Below are positions 8,544-17,160 of a stretch of 45,232 nucleotides of DNA, one piece after another; within the stretch, counting starts at the first letter, position 1, and every line of letters begins with the position of its first letter. The notes beneath the pieces were generated by a model that was given only the letters and a program-made list of their open reading frames with translations, was not told where the DNA came from and searched no databases. Source of the stretch: CAYQJS01 sp964417895 (GTDB lineage Bacteria > Chloroflexota > UBA6077 > SHYK01); NCBI GenBank assembly GCA_964417895.1, contig CAYQJS010000046.1, positions 1 to 45,232 of the forward strand, read 5' to 3'. A program made the position numbers and the translations under genes.

Positions 8544-8862
8544 AGCAGCCCTCCTCGTGAACGCCGACGTCCGGCCCGTTCCGGAACAGGCAATGGAAGC
8601 AGCCAGGTGCCATTGTAGCAGCGCTCGCTGCCTCGGAATCCGACCCGCGCATACTCGGAACCTCGTGACGCCGACACACAACGGCTATACGGATTAAACG
8701 TCAACGCCACGGTGTCGTATTAACATAAGCGATCACAATTAGGTAACGATCGCCAACTAAGTCACTGCGGGTTCTATTCATAACCTCTCACCCAGTGCAG
8801 CAGAAGCCGCCCGGTGTACAATCCGCCTGGCTTACTTAACTGTTTTAATGAGGAGTTAACCT
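8544..8862. promoter_or_regulatory. Divergent intergenic region with an inverted repeat around a Shine-Dalgarno
   Basis: A 319-bp AT-richer gap between divergent genes, which must hold both promoters; I could not pick confident -35/-10 pairs. At its right end TTAACT (8836-8841) and AGTTAA (8854-8859) form a 6-bp inverted repeat that encloses and partly covers the AGGAG ribosome site of the PD40 gene. Confidence 0.4.
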
Positions 8863-9918
8863 ATGCTCTCTCGCGCGATCGCTGGCCTGATCGATACGTT
8901 GAGCCACGTGCGACACCCCGGAGGCATCCTAGGTTTGATCCTGGTGCTGGCGCTCGCAACCCCGTCGGCGGCGGACGATGTGCACGATCGATGGGGGCAG
9001 GTCAGCAGCGACGCGATCTTTACGGCAGCGCAAGACGACGGTGACGAGGACGATAGCGGGGCAGCGCCTTCGGTCGCGACCACCCCGGCCGGCCGGGCGG
9101 CTTCCCGGATCGCCTTCGACTCCACCCGCAGCGGGAACGTCGAGATCTACGTCATGAATATGGACGGCTCTGGTGTGACCAATCTGACGAACCACCCCGC
9201 CGAGGATGCAGAGCCCGCCTGGTCGCCGGACGGGACGATGATCGCTTTCGAGTCCGACCGTGCGGGCAACTTTGACATCCTCGTCATGAATGCCGACGGC
9301 TCGGATTGGGTCAACCTCACCGACGACCCCAGCATGGACCTTTCGCCCGCATGGTCGCCCGACGGGACTCGGATCGCCTTCGCGTCCGACCGAACCGACG
9401 ACTTTGAGATTTACGTCATGAATGCTGACGGGTCCGATGTGACCCAATTGACCAACCGTCCTGGAGTGGACGGTGCGCCCGACTGGTCGCCGGACGGGAC
9501 TCGGATCGCCTTCGAGTCTTTCCGCAACGGCAATTTTGCGATCTACGTCATGAATGCCGATGGCTCGAATCTGAGGGGACTTACCAGCGACGCCGAAAGC
9601 AGCCACCGTGCCCCGGCCTGGTCACCCGACGGAACTCGGATCGCCTTTCATTCCTACCGCCCGGGCGGCCATGACATCTTGGGCGGCCATGACGTCTACG
9701 TCATGAATGCCGATGGCTCGCGTGTGATCAACCTGACCAACTACCCCTGGGCCGACGACGACGCTCCCCAATGGTCGCCCGACGGAAGGCGGATTGTCTT
9801 CGAGGCCAATCGTCTCGGCAACGCCGATGTCTACATCATGAATGCCGATGGGTCGGGCGTGACTATCCTGACCACAGACGGCGCTACGGATAGCCACCCC
9901 GTAATCTCGCCGCGCTGA
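8863..9918 (+). CDS. Secreted TolB-like six-bladed PD40 beta-propeller
   Basis: Protein of 351 residues with a hydrophobic N-terminal export segment (about 20-37, GGILGLILVLALATPSAA). An acidic linker follows, then six PD40 (WD40-like, TolB) blades. Each blade has the pattern IAF.S.R.G..-IYVMNADGS-LT-WSPDGT, and the six copies of the MN.DGS core are evenly spaced except where GGHDILGGHD duplicates a few residues in blade 5. PD40 propellers typically bind proteins or peptides; no catalytic domain is attached. AGGAG lies about 7 nt before the ATG. The high blade-to-blade identity suggests recent blade duplication or gene conversion. Partner unknown. Confidence 0.9.
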   Translation: MLSRAIAGLIDTLSHVRHPGGILGLILVLALATPSAADDVHDRWGQVSSDAIFTAAQDDGDEDDSGAAPSVATTPAGRAASRIAFDSTRSGNVEIYVMNMDGSGVTNLTNHPAEDAEPAWSPDGTMIAFESDRAGNFDILVMNADGSDWVNLTDDPSMDLSPAWSPDGTRIAFASDRTDDFEIYVMNADGSDVTQLTNRPGVDGAPDWSPDGTRIAFESFRNGNFAIYVMNADGSNLRGLTSDAESSHRAPAWSPDGTRIAFHSYRPGGHDILGGHDVYVMNADGSRVINLTNYPWADDDAPQWSPDGRRIVFEANRLGNADVYIMNADGSGVTILTTDGATDSHPVISPR

Positions 9919-10029
9919 GCGCGGACCCGGGGGGCAAGCCTCCTGCATGTCGCACCGAATCCCCCTTCGCCCGAGCCGGACACTCTTGTGTGCGGAGGCA
10001 GGGTAGATCCGAAAAATGCGGACGGAAAG

Positions 10030-10130
10030 TGTCATCCTGAGGGCGCAGCCCGAAGGATCTGGGGAAGATAGCGAGCATAGCTGGTTACCGGTCACCGACG
10101 GCAGACCCTTCGCTTCGCTCAGGGTGACAT
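10030..10130. repeat. Dispersed GTCAT-CTGAG repeat, copy 2 (inverted pair)
   Basis: GTCATCCTGAGGGCGCAGCC at the left and CGCTTCGCTCAGGGTGACA at the right face each other, giving an element of about 100 bp with inverted ends. It fills most of the 9919-10200 gap; the rest of that gap shows nothing coding. Confidence 0.75.
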
Positions 10131-10213
10131 TGCGGGCAGCCTTCTAGCTCACGGCTGGTCCGTGCGAGCGCGCTGAACCCCACCAACCGGTTCATCGTCT
10201 GAGGAGGTGGGCG

Positions 10214-11023
10214 AAAGTCTTCTACTGGATTTACGACATTCCAAACTGGGCGGGCGCCCTTCTGTTTTCCATCGTCTTTGTCGCCTTCGCTTGCCTGGGA
10301 GTCATTCTCGTCCGCCCCTGGGTCCGGCAATGGCTCGATCCCCAGCCCGATTGGAACAGGGTCATCGGCCATGTGCTCGCCGTCCAAGCCGTGTTCTATG
10401 GCCTCCTGATCGGCTTGATCGCCGTAGCCACGTTCGAAACCTTCACGGCCGTCGATCGAACCGTCGGGCGGGAGGCGGCGTCCCTCGGCGCACTCTACGG
10501 AGACGTTTCGAGTTATCCGGACCCAATCCGGCGGGAGCTCCAGGATATCCTGCGAGAGTACAGCCGCTACACCATCGACGAGGCCTGGGCCCTCCAGCGG
10601 CGAGGCATCATCCCGGAGGCGGGGACGGTGCGGATGACGGCCCTTCAGCAGAAGGTACTGTCCTTCCAGCCGGCCACCACTGCTCAGGAGATCTTGCACG
10701 CGGAAACGATCCACCAGTTCAACGTCTATCTTGATCTTCGCTACCAACGACTGCACAGCGTGACGACCGGGTTACCCGCGGCGTTGTGGTATGTGGTCTC
10801 CGTCGGTGCAATTCTCAGCATTGCGCTCACCTGGCTTGTCAGCATCCAGCAGCTGACGGCTCACCTGGTCGTGGTGGGCATCCTTTCCCTGTTCATCGGC
10901 CTCCTGGTTTTCCTGATCGCCGCTATGGACAACCCTTACCGGGGCGAGTTCAGCATCACACCCGAAGCCTTCGAGATCATCTATCGCCGTCTGATGGAGC
11001 CGGGCGTCAGGCTGACCCCTTAA
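10214..11023 (+). CDS. DUF4239-like membrane protein with no canonical start codon
   Basis: The protein-like frame begins KVFYWIYDIPNWAGALLFSI at 10214. That matches the usual N-terminus of DUF4239 proteins (YWIYxIPNW), so the gene really starts here and not at the internal GTG at 10373. A GAGGAGG ribosome-site match lies at 10201-10207. Yet no ATG, GTG or TTG occurs in frame between the TAG at 10145 and 10373. Either translation starts at a rare codon (for example ATT 10229) or the start is mutated. Predicted helices are at about 14-33, 53-72, 192-213 and 218-240 of the 269-codon frame, with a polar extracytoplasmic loop between the pairs. Function unknown. Confidence 0.65.
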   Translation, partial: KVFYWIYDIPNWAGALLFSIVFVAFACLGVILVRPWVRQWLDPQPDWNRVIGHVLAVQAVFYGLLIGLIAVATFETFTAVDRTVGREAASLGALYGDVSSYPDPIRRELQDILREYSRYTIDEAWALQRRGIIPEAGTVRMTALQQKVLSFQPATTAQEILHAETIHQFNVYLDLRYQRLHSVTTGLPAALWYVVSVGAILSIALTWLVSIQQLTAHLVVVGILSLFIGLLVFLIAAMDNPYRGEFSITPEAFEIIYRRLMEPGVRLTP

Positions 11024-11071
11024 CGCGGGGCCGGCTCGAGCGAGTGGCCTGCTCGGACAGCGCGGTAGACT

Positions 11072-11200
11072 AACAGGCTGCTAAAAAGGTAGGGGTTCGC
11101 TCGGGTGAGCCTGTCCTTCGACAAGCTCAGGGGGAGCGGTCCGCTCATCGTGAGCCTGTCGAACCACAAGCTCAGGTGAGCGCGTTTTCAACAGCCTGCT
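11072..11200. mobile_element. MITE-like element, copy 2 (complete)
   Basis: A 129-bp non-coding element bounded by inverted ends: left AACAGGCTGCTAAAAA, and right TTTTCAACAGCCTGCT, whose complement is AGCAGGCTGTTGAAAA. Inside are alternating GAGCCTGTCGAACCAC and TTCGACAAGCTCAGG blocks that can fold back. Copies lie at 1-127 and 22836-22937. No transposase is present in the window. Confidence 0.75.
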
Positions 11201-11246
11201 GATGGAACGCGAGTCGTGTGGAAGGCAAGACGGAGGGGGAGAGCCG

Positions 11247-12254
11247 TTGAAATATCGGCCGCTCGGAAAGACGGAGCTGCAGGTCTCAGAGATCGGGTTC
11301 GGCTGCGGCAACACGGGGGGCATTCTCACTGGGGGGACGCCTGAGGAGCAGCGCAGGACGGTGCAGCGCGCCATCGAACTGGGCATCAACTTCTTCGACA
11401 CGGCGCCCAACTACGGCGAGCGGACCGGCGGCACTGGGACGTCGGAGGCCAATCTCGGCCGGGTGCTCTACGAGATCGGTGCCCGCCCGATCATTTGCAC
11501 CAAGGTCGAGTTCTGGCCGTCTGAGCTCGACGACATCCCCGGGAAGGTGGCGCGCTCCGTGGACGCCAGCCTTGAGCGGCTCGGCGTCGATGCGATCGAC
11601 CTGCTGTACCTCCACAACCGCGTCGCGGGCCAGCGGGTGCTGCGCAACAGCGCCATGGGGAGCCATTTGACCGCCGAAGATGTGCTCGGACCGTCCGGGG
11701 CCCTCCCCGCGCTCGAGCGCGCTCAGCAGGAAGGAAAGGCGCGCTTCCTTGGCTTCTGCAGCGGTGGCGGCGACGTTGGCCCCACGAGGCAGGTGCTCGA
11801 GAGCGGGGGCTTCGACGTCGTCCAGCTGACCTACAACCTCTTGAATCCCACCGAGGGGTGGGCTCCTCCACCCGGGTTTGAGAGTGACGACTACGGCCAG
11901 CATATCGACCACGCGGCGGCGCGTCACATGGGCGTCGTCGTGATCCGCGTGCTGGCCGGCGGGGCGCTGGCCGCCAGCGAGCGCCATCCCCTCAATACCG
12001 GGTCTCGCGTCGAGGAGCAGTACGAGGTCGACCGCACCCGTGCGGAATCCCTCCGTTTTCTCGCCGATGAAGGCGATCAAACCATGGCGCAGGCCGCGAT
12101 CCGTTTCGCTTTGGCCAAGCCCGAAATATCGAGCGTACTCGTTGGCTTCTCGGACCTCTCCCAGATCGAAGAGGCGGTCGCGGCATCCGCTATGGGCCCG
12201 CTCCCCGCGGCGACGTTAGGCCGGATCGAGGGCTTATACACCCCATCGTCATGA
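11247..12254 (+). CDS. Aldo/keto reductase
   Basis: Protein of 335 residues with the AKR (beta/alpha)8 signature: KYRPLGKTELQVSEIGFG at the start, then GINFFDTAPNYGE carrying the Asp and Tyr of the catalytic tetrad, TKVEFW with the Lys, and DLLYLHN with the His. It probably reduces carbonyls with NAD(P)H in the cytoplasm. TTG 11247 is chosen as start because GGAGGGGGA precedes it and the family N-terminus begins exactly there; the ATG at 11202 falls beside the end of the repeat element. It heads a same-strand series leading to the LLM, PanB-like and transport genes. Confidence 0.92.
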   Translation: MKYRPLGKTELQVSEIGFGCGNTGGILTGGTPEEQRRTVQRAIELGINFFDTAPNYGERTGGTGTSEANLGRVLYEIGARPIICTKVEFWPSELDDIPGKVARSVDASLERLGVDAIDLLYLHNRVAGQRVLRNSAMGSHLTAEDVLGPSGALPALERAQQEGKARFLGFCSGGGDVGPTRQVLESGGFDVVQLTYNLLNPTEGWAPPPGFESDDYGQHIDHAAARHMGVVVIRVLAGGALAASERHPLNTGSRVEEQYEVDRTRAESLRFLADEGDQTMAQAAIRFALAKPEISSVLVGFSDLSQIEEAVAASAMGPLPAATLGRIEGLYTPSS

Positions 12255-12404
12255 GCCTGTCGGCCCCATCTACGGAACAGACGCCATCATCTGCTCGACA
12301 AACTCGCAGTGCAGCCTCAGGGCGGGCGCTTGCCAGCAATCGGATGAGGCATCATGATTCTATCGCGCGGCGTCCGGCGGATGAAGATTGGCGGAAGGAG
12401 CATC

Positions 12405-13466
12405 GTGGCGGAGAACCAGCAACTGGCCGTGGCCGCACCGCGACGACACGGTATGCGCTTCGGGGCACACTACCTGCCCACCTATATCGCGGCGCTGGAT
12501 GGGCCGGTTCCCGAGTTCTACGGCCACCTCTTTCAGCAGATGGAGGAGCTGGACGCCCTCGGGTTCGACGACGTGTGGGTCACCGAGCACCATTTCTACG
12601 AGTACGGCGGCACGATCTCGGCGCCGCCGGTGTTCCTGGCTGCTGTCGCCCGCACCACCCACCGGATCAACATCGGCGTGGCTATCAGCATCCTCCCGCT
12701 GCACGATCCGGTGCGCGTGGCCGAAGCCTACGCCATGGTGGACGCCATCTCGAACGGACGGCTCCAGCTCGGCGTGGGCCGAGGCAACCAGCCTGATTTC
12801 GCCAGCTCCGGGATCCCGTATGAGGAGACAGCTCGACGCCTGCAGGAGGGCACGGAGGTCATTCGACGCGCGTGGTCAGACGACGAGCTCTCGTTCCACG
12901 GCGAGATGTTCGACTTCGAGGGGATTCGCGTGCTGCCCAAGCCGGTGCACCGGCCGCACCCTCCGATCTGGGTGGCCGCGTCGCGCAGCGATGACACATT
13001 CCGCTGGGCGGGCAGGAACGGCTTCAACCTGATGACGCTGCCGTACTCACAGGACCCCGCCGTTCTTGGGCCGGCCATTGAAACCTACCGGGACGCCCTC
13101 GTCGAGGCGGGACACGATCCCGCGAGCCGCGAGATCCTCGGCAAATTCCACATCTACGTCGCGAACACGACGGAGGCAGCGCTCCAGGAGGCCCGCCCCT
13201 ACCTCAACAACTACCGAGATCTCGTAGACGCGCGCAGTCCGCGGCGCACACGCGAAGGCCGGGACCCGCGAGCCTATGAAGCGCAGCTGGCCGTCGGGAA
13301 CATCATCGCGGGCGATCCGAAGCGGTGCGTGGATATCATCCATGGCTGGCGGGAGCGACTTGGGCTCACCACAATTTCCGGCACGTTCCACTTCGGGGGA
13401 ATGCCCCAGGAGATGGCGCTCAAGAACATCCGCCTGTTCGCCGAGCAAGTGATGCCGTACGTCTAG
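12405..13466 (+). CDS. LLM class flavin-dependent oxidoreductase
   Basis: Protein of 353 residues of the bacterial-luciferase-like fold. Typical segments are MRFGAHYLPTY, EELDALGFDDVWVTEHHFYE (about 49-68), GVAISILPLHDPVRVAEAYA, LQLGVGRGNQPDF and PHPPIWVAASRSDDTF. Members are FMN- or F420-dependent monooxygenases or reductases; EHHF is more usual in the FMN group. The GTG at 12405 has AAGGAG 4 nt upstream. An ATG at 12354 would add 17 residues, and ATG 12453 (MRFGAHY) is a later alternative. It is followed after 36 nt by the PanB-like gene, so both probably act in one catabolic route. Confidence 0.88.
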   Translation: MAENQQLAVAAPRRHGMRFGAHYLPTYIAALDGPVPEFYGHLFQQMEELDALGFDDVWVTEHHFYEYGGTISAPPVFLAAVARTTHRINIGVAISILPLHDPVRVAEAYAMVDAISNGRLQLGVGRGNQPDFASSGIPYEETARRLQEGTEVIRRAWSDDELSFHGEMFDFEGIRVLPKPVHRPHPPIWVAASRSDDTFRWAGRNGFNLMTLPYSQDPAVLGPAIETYRDALVEAGHDPASREILGKFHIYVANTTEAALQEARPYLNNYRDLVDARSPRRTREGRDPRAYEAQLAVGNIIAGDPKRCVDIIHGWRERLGLTTISGTFHFGGMPQEMALKNIRLFAEQVMPYV

Positions 13467-13502
13467 CCGGACCGCAACGTTTAGGGAGCAGGGAGAGGAA
13501 TC

Positions 13503-14264
13503 ATGTCTGACAAGGTCACGGTGCAGACCCTCCACGAGATGAAGCGGGAGGGCAGACGGATCGTCGCCGCCGTCTGCTACGAGCATCAGATGGCGCAGAT
13601 CCTGGATCGCGCCGGCGCCGACGTCCTGTCCGTCGGGGATAGCGTCAGCCGGGCATTCCTCGCGAACGAGAGCGAGGAGGATTTCACGGTCGATCACCAG
13701 ATTCTCTTCTGCCGGGCGGTGAGCAAGGCCGCCAAGCGCGCGCTCGTCAACTGCGACATCCCACTCTCGGCCGTGAATGGTGGCCCGAAGGCGGCGGCCG
13801 AGGCAGCGCGGCGCGTGGCTGGGGAGGCGGGCGCCGAGATGGTCAAGATCGATATCCGCGAGGACATGGACGGGCTCTACCCGGTTGTCCTGGAAGTGCT
13901 CAAGACAGGAGTGCCCGTCTACCCCCAGATCGGGTTCGTCCAATGGTGGGAGAGGCACGGCGGCGATGAGGTGCGCGATCGCATCGTGGCGAAGGCGAAG
14001 GCGCTGGAAGGCGAAGGGGCCTCTATGATCGATCTCACGGCTGTTACGTCAGAGGTGTACGCCGACGTTTGCCACGCGCTGCGCATTCCCGTCATCGGCG
14101 GCCAGACTGGCCCGGAGGCCGACGGCAAGATCTACGTCAGCTACTCTCTCGTCGGCTACCAGGCCGCGGCGCTCGATCGGGAGGGCACCGGGCCCAACGC
14201 CGCGAAGTACATTTTCGACGTAGCGAAGCAGGCCTTCGAGAACGTCCGCGCGGGGGAGTTCTAG
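13503..14264 (+). CDS. Divergent PanB-like (ketopantoate hydroxymethyltransferase family) enzyme
   Basis: Protein of 253 residues of the PEP-mutase/PanB (beta/alpha)8 superfamily. VTVQTLHEMKREGRRIVAAV, AGADVLSVGDSV, NCDIPLSAV, AEMVKIDIRED and LRIPVIGGQTGPEADGKI align by eye with PanB. The two metal-binding Asp positions (GDS and CDIP; E. coli D45 and D84) are kept. However, E. coli E114 is Asp here, and the proposed catalytic Glu181 (LVLECVP) aligns with Thr in MIDLTAVTSE. A true pantothenate role is therefore doubtful; a related C-C lyase or aldolase is likelier. GGGAGAGG lies upstream of the ATG. It sits between an LLM oxidoreductase and a binding lipoprotein, not with panC/panD. Confidence 0.75.
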   Translation: MSDKVTVQTLHEMKREGRRIVAAVCYEHQMAQILDRAGADVLSVGDSVSRAFLANESEEDFTVDHQILFCRAVSKAAKRALVNCDIPLSAVNGGPKAAAEAARRVAGEAGAEMVKIDIREDMDGLYPVVLEVLKTGVPVYPQIGFVQWWERHGGDEVRDRIVAKAKALEGEGASMIDLTAVTSEVYADVCHALRIPVIGGQTGPEADGKIYVSYSLVGYQAAALDREGTGPNAAKYIFDVAKQAFENVRAGEF

Positions 14265-14346
14265 GGCCCAGGGGTACCGGATGCGTCGTGGCGGATATGC
14301 ACGCCAAAGCGAGGGAAGGGCCGCGACCACAGCCGGGGAGGGGGAT

Positions 14347-16062
14347 ATGCCACGCATTATCGGTCTGCTGGCTGGGTTCAGCCTATTGCTCATGGCGTGC
14401 GCCCCGGCTGGCGATTCGTCCGCACGGGGCGCTGCTGAGGCGCCAGCCCTCTCGCGGCCAGCGCGAACGCTGGTCGCGGCGCTGCGCGTCGAGCCCAATT
14501 CGGTGGCCGCCAGGACCATCGGCTCGGGCGGCGTCGCCGTGTACCTGTCGCACCGCCTTTTCAATGCCGACCTCGCCCTATTGAACGACGACGGTGTCGC
14601 GGAGCCCTATCTGGCCGATGCGTTGCCCCAACTCCACACTGACAGTTGGCGGGTCTTCCCGGACGGGCGTATGGAAACCACATATCGCCTGAGGCCAAAC
14701 CTAGTCTGGCACGATGGCGCCCCGCTGACCAGCGGGGACTTCGCCTTTTCGCTGCGCGTGTATGCCACGCCCGAGCTGGGGCCGGTGCTCCCGCCAGTCA
14801 ACCTCATCGAAGAGGTGCTGGCGCCCGACGCTCGCACGCTGGTAATCCGCTGGAAGCAGCCGTTTGCGCAGGCGGGAGCCCTGAACAGCATGGGCACGGG
14901 GCGGCCGGCCAACTTTCCACCGCTCCCCCGCGCGCTGCTGGAGACGGCCTTCGACACGGGCGGCCCCGAGGCCTTCCTCAACCATCCGTACTGGACTCGA
15001 GAGTTCGTCGGGCTCGGGCCATATCGGCTGCAGCGCTGGGAGCCGGGCGCCTTTCTCGACGCGATCGCTTTCGACCGACACGTGCTCGGGGCACCCAGGA
15101 TCGAGCGCATCAAACTCATGGTCATGCCGGACAACAACGCCACAATTGCTGGGCTGCTGGCGGGCGAGGTGCACCTAGCGCCCGCCGACGCGAACTTCCC
15201 CGCGGGCCGAGTAGCCGTCGTCCTGCGGGAGCTGGGCACGGGCTCAGGGACCGCGGTCCTCCACCCGAACCAGTGGCGCCGAGCGGATGTCCAACTGCGG
15301 CCGGAATACGTGGGCCATCGGGCGCTGCTCGACCCTCGCGTCCGCAAAGCCCTTGCCCATGCCATCGACAAGGACCCCATCAACGAGGCGGTGTACGATG
15401 GCCAATCGCTGATCTCCGACATCATGGTTCCGCCGACGTCCCAGGTAGGGCGCGCAGTGGACGCAGCCATCCCGAAATATCGGTTCGACCTCCGGCGCAG
15501 CGAGGAGCTCATGACGGCCGCTGGTTTCAGCAAAGGAAGCGATGGCGCCTACACGAGCCCGATCGACGGGCGCTTTGTTAGCGAGGTCAAGACCAATGCC
15601 GGCACCGACAACGTGGCGGAGATGACGATCCTCGCGAGTGGTTGGCGGCAGGCGGGCTTCGATGTCCAGGACGCGGTGCTGCCGGTGGCGCTAGCCCAGG
15701 ATGCCGAGGCGCGGGGGACCTTCTCCGGCATGTTCTCGGCCAACGGCAACCTGGAAGGGGCCGTCAACTTCAAGAGCGCTATCTTCCCGGGGACGCCGAA
15801 TCGATTCCCGAACGAGAGCCGCGGCGGCTGGGTCAACCCCGAGTACGGGCGTCTGCTGGACGCCTACAATACCGCGCTGGATGCATCGGAGCGCACCAGG
15901 CTGACGGTGGAGATGGCGCGGATCTTCAACGAGGACCTGCCGGCGATCTCGCTCTTCTTCAATACGCAGCCGTGGATATTCGTTTCGGCGTTGCAGGGCC
16001 CGAAAATGGTAGCCTCGGAGAGCAACGTAAGCTGGCGCATCCACGAGTGGGACTTCAGGTGA
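14347..16062 (+). CDS. ABC transporter substrate-binding lipoprotein, SBP_bac_5 family (2)
   Basis: Protein of 571 residues. MPRIIGLLAGFSLLLMACAP is a lipoprotein signal with lipobox LMAC. The binding-protein body has WRVFPDGRMETTYRLRPN, LVWHDGAPLTSGDFAFSLRV, GLGPYRLQRWEPG, VRKALAHAIDKDP and NRFPNESRGGWVNPEYGRL. ATG 14347 follows a GGGGAGGGGGAT ribosome site; the frame from 14281 is leader. It lies 82 nt after the PanB-like gene and 14 nt before the propeller gene, so an operon of at least four genes (LLM to propeller) is likely. Its closest relatives in the window are proteins 3 and 4. Substrate unknown; no permease nearby. Confidence 0.93.
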   Translation: MPRIIGLLAGFSLLLMACAPAGDSSARGAAEAPALSRPARTLVAALRVEPNSVAARTIGSGGVAVYLSHRLFNADLALLNDDGVAEPYLADALPQLHTDSWRVFPDGRMETTYRLRPNLVWHDGAPLTSGDFAFSLRVYATPELGPVLPPVNLIEEVLAPDARTLVIRWKQPFAQAGALNSMGTGRPANFPPLPRALLETAFDTGGPEAFLNHPYWTREFVGLGPYRLQRWEPGAFLDAIAFDRHVLGAPRIERIKLMVMPDNNATIAGLLAGEVHLAPADANFPAGRVAVVLRELGTGSGTAVLHPNQWRRADVQLRPEYVGHRALLDPRVRKALAHAIDKDPINEAVYDGQSLISDIMVPPTSQVGRAVDAAIPKYRFDLRRSEELMTAAGFSKGSDGAYTSPIDGRFVSEVKTNAGTDNVAEMTILASGWRQAGFDVQDAVLPVALAQDAEARGTFSGMFSANGNLEGAVNFKSAIFPGTPNRFPNESRGGWVNPEYGRLLDAYNTALDASERTRLTVEMARIFNEDLPAISLFFNTQPWIFVSALQGPKMVASESNVSWRIHEWDFR

Positions 16063-16076
16063 AGGGGGCAAAAGCC

Positions 16077-17096
16077 ATGAGCGATCTAACACTGGTAGTC
16101 GGTAGTGAGCTGGCGTTGTACGTGCTCCGCAGCCAGGATGGCGGCAAGACCTGGCAGGAGCCCGAAGTGGCCATTCCGGATCTCGACGTCGCCGACGTGC
16201 GCGGCGCGCGGGATGGCACGATCTACATAGGCACCCGCGGCCGCGGCCTGCTGCGCAGTCGCGACGGCCTCCGCAGCTGGGAAGAGATCGAGCGTCCACC
16301 CGAGTTGCAGAAGGTGCGCTCCATCTGCATCACGGACGACAAGTTCCTGGCCGGGAACGAGTCACGGCCCGCGCCTGTCGGCGTCTACGAATGGCAGGAC
16401 GAGGAGCAGTGGCGACAACTGGGCGACCTCTCGACGTGCTCGGGCGCCGGCGACTGGCACTACCCGGTCGCAGAGGTGGGCGTGCACGTCCGCCACCTGT
16501 CCAGGGACCCCCATCGTCCCGAGCGCCTGTACGCGGCCATGCAGGTGGGCGGCGTGGCCATCAGCCAGGATGGGGGCGCCACGTGGTCCGACAGGCGGAA
16601 CCTGGACCTCGACGTCCACATGATCGAGGGCGACCCGCGTCGGCCTGGGGTCGTGTACGCGGGGAGTGGTGGCGGCGGCCTCTACAAGAGTACCGACTAC
16701 GGCGACACCTGGGCATGTACCTCCGAGGAGTGCGGCCGGTTCGTCGTGCAGTTCGCCATCGACCCAGAGGCGTCTGACCGGCTGTACCTCGGCACCGCAC
16801 GTGGCGGAGTGCGCTCGTGGCAGACAGACCCCGCCGGCGCGCGGGGGGAGCTCTGGCGCTCGGACGACGCGGGCGGTTCGTGGCGCAAGCTGGCGGGCGG
16901 CCTCCCAGAGTACCTGGGCTCGCGGCCCGGTGCTGTGCACCTCGCCCCCCACGACCCGTCCCAGGTGTTCTTCGCCGGCGACCTCCCGCGAGGCGGCCCC
17001 GACAGCGGCGTCTACCACAGCCCCGACGCCGGCGAGACCTGGCACAAGATCGCAGGGCTGGAGCAGGTGGTGGCACTGTGGTGTACGGAGGTCTGA
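16077..17096 (+). CDS. Asp-box (BNR / sortilin-like) beta-propeller, apparently cytoplasmic
   Basis: Protein of 339 residues with six Asp-box loops of the pattern S.D.G.TW: SQDGGKTW, SRDGLRSW, SQDGGATW, STDYGDTW, SDDAGGSW and SPDAGETW. Blades are separated by YAGSGGGGLYKS-type strands. This is the architecture of VPS10/sialidase-like and photosystem-assembly-like propellers, but no sialidase catalytic residues are evident. The N-terminus MSDLTLVVGSELALYVLR has no signal peptide, unlike most Asp-box proteins. It starts 14 nt after the lipoprotein gene with GAAGGGGGC before the ATG and is surely co-transcribed with it. It may bind a ligand or monitor a partner of that pathway; this is inference. 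Confidence 0.85.
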   Translation: MSDLTLVVGSELALYVLRSQDGGKTWQEPEVAIPDLDVADVRGARDGTIYIGTRGRGLLRSRDGLRSWEEIERPPELQKVRSICITDDKFLAGNESRPAPVGVYEWQDEEQWRQLGDLSTCSGAGDWHYPVAEVGVHVRHLSRDPHRPERLYAAMQVGGVAISQDGGATWSDRRNLDLDVHMIEGDPRRPGVVYAGSGGGGLYKSTDYGDTWACTSEECGRFVVQFAIDPEASDRLYLGTARGGVRSWQTDPAGARGELWRSDDAGGSWRKLAGGLPEYLGSRPGAVHLAPHDPSQVFFAGDLPRGGPDSGVYHSPDAGETWHKIAGLEQVVALWCTEV

Positions 17097-17133
17097 GGAG
17101 GGAGCGGGAGCTTGGTGTAGGTTCCGGGTGTGC

Positions 17134-17155
17134 AGGTTCCGTACACCTGGAACCT
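17134..17155. terminator. Hairpin between convergent genes
   Basis: AGGTTCC, loop GTACACCT, GGAACCT: a perfect 7-bp stem in the 64-bp gap between the propeller stop and the RES toxin stop. There is no U-tract on either side, so it may act weakly on both strands. A second AGGTTCC lies just upstream as a direct repeat. Confidence 0.5.
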
Positions 17156-17160
17156 CGAGC

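Noticed and set aside
13503..14264. Naming the gene panB
   Set aside because: The catalytic Glu appears replaced and the context is not pantothenate synthesis.
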